64,000 bases of DNA from Choristoneura fumiferana (taxonomy: Eukaryota > Arthropoda > Insecta > Lepidoptera > Tortricidae). A model generated the notes under the pieces. That model made no database searches. It had not been told where the DNA came from and saw nothing but the letters and a program-made list of their open reading frames with translations. Of this stretch, positions 59,701 through 64,000 are shown piece after piece. The position numbers and the translations under genes are program-made. The DNA lies in assembly GCF_025370935.1 (NCBI RefSeq), contig NC_133479.1, positions 2,153,320 through 2,217,319 on the forward strand. The letters are read 5' to 3'. Each line of letters opens with the position of its first letter. The first letter of the stretch is position 1.

Positions 59701-60302
59701 TCCGCGCGGCTGTAGCAGATAAGATCAACCCCACCAAGCTGGTGGAGACACGGCTTGAGACCAGGATCAAGAGGCCAGTGCTGGAAAGGGTTCAGGTCAG
59801 ATTAATAATGAACTATAAACTATAATTAATTAAATAGTTAAAATATTATAATTATGATAAGTACGTATTCACAAGTTATTTGGGGTTCTTTGCAGGATAT
59901 TCCAATGCGTGGACTCATGGAGGAATACGAAAGAGTTCACATGAGCCATCATATGTTGGAGAAGAAACTGGAAGAAGCACTGTGAGTTTATAAATAACTT
60001 AGAATTTTGACCTCCGTTTCGCGGTATAATTTGACAGTTGTGGGTAGTACCTTTGGACCATAGACAACTTTTTTTTACTTTTAGGGAATGATTTCAATCG
60101 CCAATTTATTTTCAGGACAACATACCACGGTCTATATAACCACCACCAGCGGGTAACTAAGGATCTGCAGTACAAGAATCAAGCATTGGAGACAGACAGA
60201 CGCCTAATCGAGATAAGGAAACCTATTCACTCCCCAGACGAAACTGAGTTTAAGAGAAATGTAGGGTATTGCCATATGAGGGACGAATTGGTGCCAGAGT
60301 AG
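56503..60302 (+). CDS. tektin, closest to tektin-2 (7 exons, 424 aa)
   Basis: Exons 56503-56711, 57750-57966, 58103-58317, 58941-59163, 59658-59795, 59896-59981 and 60116-60302 join with consistent phases to 424 aa, the usual tektin length. The protein is almost wholly coiled-coil, with the family's N-terminal block (RNIQRLQNEARIRR, then LRNETSVTTRWDNYVNNEL), a SDISFKLEPTRIPAE segment like tektin-2, and TRLETRIKRPVLERVQD at the place of the tektin nonapeptide RPNVELCRD. Tektins are filament proteins bound to the A-tubule wall of axonemal doublets; in insects they are found mainly in sperm flagella and sensory cilia. Here the nonapeptide is degenerate (RP, E and D kept; Cys lost). It lies head-to-head with the p68 helicase, and its introns carry SINE and lepidopteran repeats. 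The family call is firm, the subtype less so. Confidence 0.88.
56752..57068 (-). repeat. CCGGCCAAGAGCG-type repeat, partial copy in tektin intron 1
   Basis: Shares ATCCAACGATACCCCACAC... and the ATGGCGAAACTATAAGGGTT end with 6272-7195; the left end is truncated. Confidence 0.65.
57071..57660 (-). repeat. CCGGCCAAGAGCG-type repeat, second copy in tektin intron 1
   Basis: Starts CCGGCCAAGAGCGTGTCGGA right after the first copy and is interrupted by the MITE at 57246-57339. Confidence 0.7.
57246..57339. mobile_element. palindromic MITE, 'CCACCGGCGAGGCGAGAC' family, copy 3 (nested)
   Basis: AGGTGATTTTCCAC ... GGTGGAAAATCACCA inserted in the repeat sequence CAAGCAATCTTA|...|TTAGCCGTTATA; the left arm is shortened. 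TTA is duplicated at the borders. Confidence 0.8.
57750..57966 (+). CDS. tektin exon 2
   Basis: It encodes residues 70-142 (RIFLVDSFREKQRF... to LAEELKR). The acceptor is GTTCCAG and the donor GTAAGT. Confidence 0.88.
58103..58317 (+). CDS. tektin exon 3
   Basis: It encodes residues 143-213 (ELHIIENSKRTLTDVC... to LEPTRIPA). The acceptor is CTACAG and the donor GTAAGT. Confidence 0.87.
58941..59163 (+). CDS. tektin exon 4
   Basis: It encodes residues 214-288 (ESMTEESYVNCIENTV... to EMEWQKYK), coiled-coil. The acceptor is TTTCAG and the donor GTACTA. Confidence 0.87.
59240..59500 (-). repeat. tRNA-derived SINE (first family) in tektin intron 4
   Basis: ACGTCCCTCTGCAGAGCACA ... AAGCAGATGTTAAACAAATG ... 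TTTAGAGGCCATAGGTCAAA, as 3970-4280, diverged. Confidence 0.6.
59658..59795 (+). CDS. tektin exon 5 (signature region)
   Basis: It encodes residues 289-334, including TRLETRIKRPVLERVQ, which lines up with the tektin nonapeptide region. The acceptor is TTCCAG and the donor GTCAGA. Confidence 0.87.
59896..59981 (+). CDS. tektin exon 6
   Basis: It encodes residues 335-362 (DIPMRGLMEEYERVH... to KKLEEA). The acceptor is TTTGCAG and the donor GTGAGT. Confidence 0.85.
60116..60302 (+). CDS. tektin exon 7
   Basis: It encodes residues 363-424 (LTTYHGLYNHHQRV... to MRDELVPE) and a TAG stop. The acceptor follows a T-rich tract. Confidence 0.86.
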
Positions 60303-60484
60303 ATAAAAAGTCTGCCACAATCTTGTTCCGACGGTCCCAGAGGGCTCACCTACCTTGGTTGAATCGGATCATGGTTCACTCACAGAGAGTTTAGACTTTA
60401 AATTAAAGAAGTGTTTCACAATCTGGGGTTCGTAGAGAAGGACGTTAAACGAAAATTTCAAATTCAGATAGATTCACCTGGATA

Positions 60485-60490
60485 AATAAA
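60485..60490 (+). terminator. candidate poly(A) signal of the tektin gene
   Basis: AATAAA lies about 180 nt after the tektin stop codon. Confidence 0.5.
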
Positions 60491-60979
60491 TGCAAATTCT
60501 AGGGGTCAACAGATCATTGTTAGGTGGCCCTAGGGAATCTTTAAAAAGGTTATGAAAGGCTGGACTAGAATATATTTCTGGCAGTAGACTGTCAAAAACT
60601 TCTGCAGTAAATACAAACATTTTTCATAGCCATAATCATAAGTCATGCACTTTAAAATCTTGTAGTTAAGTTCAATTTACGAGTAAATTACTAAAAGTTA
60701 GTGAACAAACATTTAGGAATGATTAGTTAAACATTTTTAGCTATTAACATATTCAATGTGTTCAATGAGTAGCTAATACAAGTATAAGTTACTCAAGATA
60801 ATAAAAAGTAAGTTATTTATAATGCATTTATTTAAAAATACTATAACAAGCCATGTGCATTGCAGAAATATATACTTAGGATTATAGATCAATAATTACA
60901 TAACATGATGTGAATATTCCATTTCAACTGTTATTATAATACTTAGGCCAAAATGGTCACTGACTTTGGCATATTTGTA

Positions 60980-61080
60980 TTAGGCCGCTTCCACACCGCT
61001 GCTTAAAAAACGGTGACGGTACGCGTCACTGCGATTTCGTACCGTCACCGTATCTTAAGCAGCTGTGTGGCTGCTCCTCT
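60980..61080. mobile_element. short MITE, CCACACCGCTGCTTAA arms
   Basis: CCACACCGCTGCTTAA...ACGGTGACGGTAC and GTACCGTCACCGT...TTAAGCAGCTGTGTGG form a hairpin around CGCGTCACTGCGATTT. Confidence 0.65.
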
Positions 61081-61534
61081 CCTGCCTGTCGTGCCTAACT
61101 GTGGCAACGCAAAAGCACATTTGCGTTTAAATAAGCAAAATTGTGACAATCACAGAAACGCATTCACGCCGGTAACGCACAAATATCATATTCATATTTG
61201 AAATCGATGCTCATCTTGAACCTTGAGCAACGTGCCTCGTTGACATGCCATTTCCTCTCGTTACTTCTATTCCTCTTTTTAAACTTTACGATTGGCTACA
61301 CTATGCGTTTTGACAATTTGTGAGATGATGGATGCAACGTGTGTCCACCTGTAGGTACTTAGTTTTTTGTTTTGTTATATACTTTTTATTTTGTTGTATT
61401 TGTCATTTAATTTCTTTCTGTCGTCTCTGTGTTTGTCTTGCGCAGTGCCTCAATGTTTAACTGTATGCTGTGTGATGTGCGAAGAATCTGTTTTTTATGA
61501 ACCAATAGAAATTTACCTTGCCCCTCTCCGCTCA

Positions 61535-61638
61535 GCTGTTTCCACCAGAGCGGTGCTGTGCGAGGATAGGTAAATGAAGCGTTTATATTGGTTTATGAAA
61601 AACAAATTCCTCGCACATCTCTAGTGGAAACACAGCCT
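61535..61638. mobile_element. short MITE, GCTGTTTCCACCAGAG arms
   Basis: GCTGTTTCCACCAGAGCGGT ... TCTCTAGTGGAAACACAGCC, about 104 bp; a relative of the end at about 17138 (GGCTGTATTTCCACCAGATT). Confidence 0.55.
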
Positions 61639-61698
61639 AATATTGGGTGTAATAATAATAATGTGACGCGTTTAGTCATTCACATTATTGTTACCAAT

Positions 61699-61839
61699 TA
61701 AGGCCCACTTGCAGTAAACACATAAATCTAGAGTTAGCGTTAAGCTCAGTTTAGTAGTGTCAAATTGTATGGAACTGTCAAGCTTAAGCCTGGATTAACT
61801 ACTAAATCTAGATTTATTTTTTCCTGCAAGACGGCCTTA
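61699..61839. mobile_element. MITE, TAAGGCCCACTTGCAGTAAA ends, 141 bp
   Basis: Left TAAGGCCCACTTGCAG...AAATCTAGA, right TCTAGATTTATTTTTTCCTGCAAGACGGCCTTA. Confidence 0.75.
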
Positions 61840-62301
61840 GACATAAATAGATTAAGAGAAAATACCATTAGACCTTACGAAATAAATTAAAACAAAAACA
61901 AATGCTAGTTTCCACCATAAATACTCGTAGTACACATAATTATTTGATAACACGTAAAAGAGCCTATTAATAATATAGCTTCTTGGAACTTCCTAGTAAC
62001 TGTTAAAGGCACATAATTATGTTTATTAGATTAAAGTATGAATCATAACAATCCTTTATGTAAAACCCATGTATATTGACACAAATGCTCTGCTAAAAGC
62101 AAAGGAATACATACACCTATACTATGGTAGGGCCTGAGCTATCCAAATTTGTAGCAAATTAATGATTTTGCCGGCCAAATTTGCAGCAATCCTGAAGAGG
62201 CTCGGCGTTTTTTTTGTCATACAATTTGTATGACATTTCCAACCATTTCCAACAATTTTTATGGTAAATACTGTTTGGAATACAATTTTTCTCAGATTTC
62301 T

Positions 62302-62499
62302 CAGATAGCCTGTTAGCAAACTTTACTATAATGTTACTTAATAACGTGCAATGTATATTTTAGACATACTATTCTATCTGTGGCAGCTTTTCATTGGCCA
62401 ATAGATGACCAATCCGCATTGAGATGCTTCTTAACAACCAATACGTAACAGATAGCCTGTTAGCAAACTTTACTATAATGTTACTATAATAACGTGCAG
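62302..62499 (+). repeat. direct repeat of about 49 bp, spaced 147 bp apart
   Basis: CAGATAGCCTGTTAGCAAAC + TTTACTATAATGTTAC + AATAACGTGCA occurs at 62302-62350 and again at 62449-62499. Confidence 0.8.
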
Positions 62500-62989
62500 T
62501 CTAAACTTTTGACACTATTTATTATTCATACTTTTCAGCTTTCCGCATTGTATGATTTGAAAACACTAGATTGTTTTGACTTGTGACATGATTATTATAA
62601 TATAATGTATTGTTAGTATTTAATGCATAACGTTTTTGACTTCATCTCGCAGCATATGACGTGAATGATAAAATTTTTGAAAATCTTTTTAACATTTCGG
62701 CCTCTTAGATCCACATTATTATGTCCATGTAATAATATTAGCATTAAAACTTCATAAAAAATCCCGGTCGTTATGATTTTATTCATAAAATGCAGGCAGT
62801 TATTGTGACCCTTAAGTAGGTTGTTGCTAATGTAACTACTATTTGTTAATGATACTAGGCCTTAAGTGGGGATTGGGGGCCGTTAGTATCCTCGGGACCC
62901 CGGGCTACAGTCCAAAAAGCCCTTACATTAGACCCGCCCTTGTACCAAGGATCTCTTTTATTCCACTTTTTATCCTGACACTTATTAGT

Positions 62990-63140
62990 TTCACCCTCGA
63001 AAGTCCTAGCGCACTTTATAAAGTACAGAACAAATTGTAAGAATAACTGCCACACACACATGTACTATTCGTAGTACAAATTGTTCATTGAAATATGAAA
63101 AATATGTTGAAATAATTTCCAAAACCACAAAACTCGGAAT
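62990..63140. repeat. TACTTTATAAAGTA repeat, copy 2
   Basis: Shares CACTTTATAAAGTACAGAACAAATTGT / AAATTGTTCATTGAA with 51240-51400 in the same order. Confidence 0.5.
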
Positions 63141-63344
63141 TCTCGGTTTGGTATAAAGCACTTTGTTATAAAAAAAATCAGGACTTCAAGGTTGTGGATT
63201 TCCTGACAAATACAATATCGCTGGACGGCGCCATTGACAAGAAGTCCGATTTACGTAAGACTTGCTTGAGATCGGCTCATTTAGTTATAAACCCAATCCA
63301 AAATGTGACACAAATCTCAAACGGACCACACAACATAGACGTAG

Positions 63345-63690
63345 TACATAATGGTTTTCCATCGTACATATTTCATCGGAAAAGTTCATATTTATCGTAC
63401 TCCCTCAATTCATTTCCGTACCCATCCTACAGCCGTACAATTTTCACTTTGACATTTGTATGTATGTATGTATTTACGTAAACTCTTTATTGTACAAAAG
63501 AAAAGAAAAAAAATACAATTGACAAACTTTGAGATACATTTGACACTAAATAATAAAGTTCCATATTAATGGATATGAAAATGTCACTTATTTAGTACAA
63601 AAATTGATTGACACCTTGTGTGCCATCGTATTCCGACTGAAATACGACTTTTCCCGATGGAAAACCATTGCGTACCTACTACTACTACAT
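63345..63690. mobile_element. MITE-like inverted pair next to SPTLC1
   Basis: AATGGTTTTCCATCGTACAT ... AGT and ACTTTTCCCGATGGAAAACC ... are inverted copies about 300 bp apart, with a LINE/SINE-like tail (CTCTTTATTGTACAAAAG) between them. Confidence 0.5.
63486..63491 (-). terminator. candidate poly(A) signal of SPTLC1
   Basis: AATAAA on the minus strand, about 250 nt after the stop. It lies in repeat-like sequence, so it is only a candidate. Confidence 0.3.
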
Positions 63691-63738
63691 CTGTACAAGC
63701 GCCATCTAGCGGCATTTCCACCTGTAAGAAAACCATCA

Positions 63739-64000
63739 TTATGAAACAGGCAATAGTTCCGGTTTCGGCCCAACTTTCTCATACGCCTCGTCAAGCAGCG
63801 AACAAATCAGCGCAATATTCTCATCGTTCAATTTCAAACTCGACGCCAACCTTATGGACGGTTCTGGGCAGCTGTGTTCCACGTCCCGTAAATAGGCTGC
63901 TACTGCAAACGCTACGCCTTTTTCTAGGCAGTACGCGGCTATGTTCTTTAAATAGCTGTGTTTGAGTCGGTCGGTTAGGTCCTCCTTTTTGATATACACG
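63739..64000 (-). CDS. SPTLC1: serine palmitoyltransferase subunit 1, C-terminal exon (partial)
   Basis: The open frame enters from beyond 64000 and runs 86 codons to TAA at 63741-63739. The stretch LKNIAAYCLEKGVAFAVAAY, then LRDVEHSCPEPSIRLASSLK, followed by NDENIALICSLLDEAYEKVG, matches the C-terminal lobe of SPTLC1 (Drosophila Spt-I), whose human form ends with a similar RYLEKEE..C.PPPSIR block and a terminal helix. Subunit 1 pairs with SPTLC2 in the ER membrane to condense serine and palmitoyl-CoA into 3-ketosphinganine, the first step of sphingolipid synthesis; subunit 1 lacks the PLP-binding lysine, which cannot be checked here. The gene runs minus, tail-to-tail with the tektin. No acceptor was found inside the window, so the exon continues past the edge. 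Confidence 0.8.
   Translation of the reverse strand, partial: VYIKKEDLTDRLKHSYLKNIAAYCLEKGVAFAVAAYLRDVEHSCPEPSIRLASSLKLNDENIALICSLLDEAYEKVGPKPELLPVS

Larger units (their letters stand above)
60491..63738. other. intergenic region, tektin to SPTLC1
   Basis: No supported gene. MITEs at 60980-61080, 61535-61638, 61699-61839 and 63345-63690, a split direct repeat at 62302-62499 and the TACTTTATAAAGTA-type module at 62990-63140. The rest is AT-rich and unassigned. Confidence 0.55.

Overview
This window looks like nuclear DNA from a moth or butterfly (Lepidoptera). It is AT-rich, its genes are split by many introns with GT..AG borders, and it is packed with short non-autonomous transposons (MITEs), tRNA-derived SINEs and RTE-type non-LTR retrotransposon tails of kinds typical of Lepidoptera. 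It also carries a short run of the insect telomere motif (TTAGG)n. No prokaryotic features, CRISPR arrays or functional rRNA/tRNA genes were seen.

Five protein-coding genes are supported; four can be rebuilt exon by exon with consistent splice phases. (1) 12349-34272, plus: a Tre1/moody-family class A GPCR, 5 coding exons, 348 aa, spread over 22 kb. (2) 39169-40768, plus: mitochondrial ATP synthase subunit d, 3 exons, 174 aa. (3) 55781-42949, minus: DEAD-box RNA helicase of the DDX5/p68 (Rm62) type, 10 coding exons plus a start-codon half-exon, 682 aa. (4) 56503-60302, plus: a tektin closest to tektin-2, 7 exons, 424 aa, divergently arranged with the helicase. (5) 64000-63739, minus: the last exon of serine palmitoyltransferase subunit 1, cut by the window end. 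The genes are functionally unrelated (receptor signalling, respiration, RNA processing, ciliary/sperm axoneme, sphingolipid synthesis), so this is an ordinary eukaryotic neighbourhood and not an operon-like system.

Layout: 1-12 kb is repeat-rich and has no convincing coding gene, though it may contain the upstream promoter or 5' exons of the GPCR. 12.3-34.4 kb is the GPCR, with introns loaded with transposons, including four copies of one palindromic MITE. 34.4-39.1 kb is intergenic with several MITEs, one about 100 bp from the ATP synthase d start codon. 39.2-41.1 kb is ATP synthase d. 41.1-42.9 kb is a convergent intergenic gap. 42.9-55.8 kb is the helicase. 55.8-56.5 kb is a divergent promoter interval. 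56.5-60.5 kb is the tektin. 60.5-63.7 kb is intergenic and MITE-rich. 63.7-64.0 kb is SPTLC1.

The observations most worth checking are the helicase start codon split by a 78-bp intron, a coding-like 30-codon block that could be an alternative last exon of the helicase, the repeated use of one palindromic MITE inside the GPCR gene, a palindromic MITE carrying telomere-like repeats at its centre, and nested insertions with clear target-site duplications. I found no previously undescribed multi-gene system.
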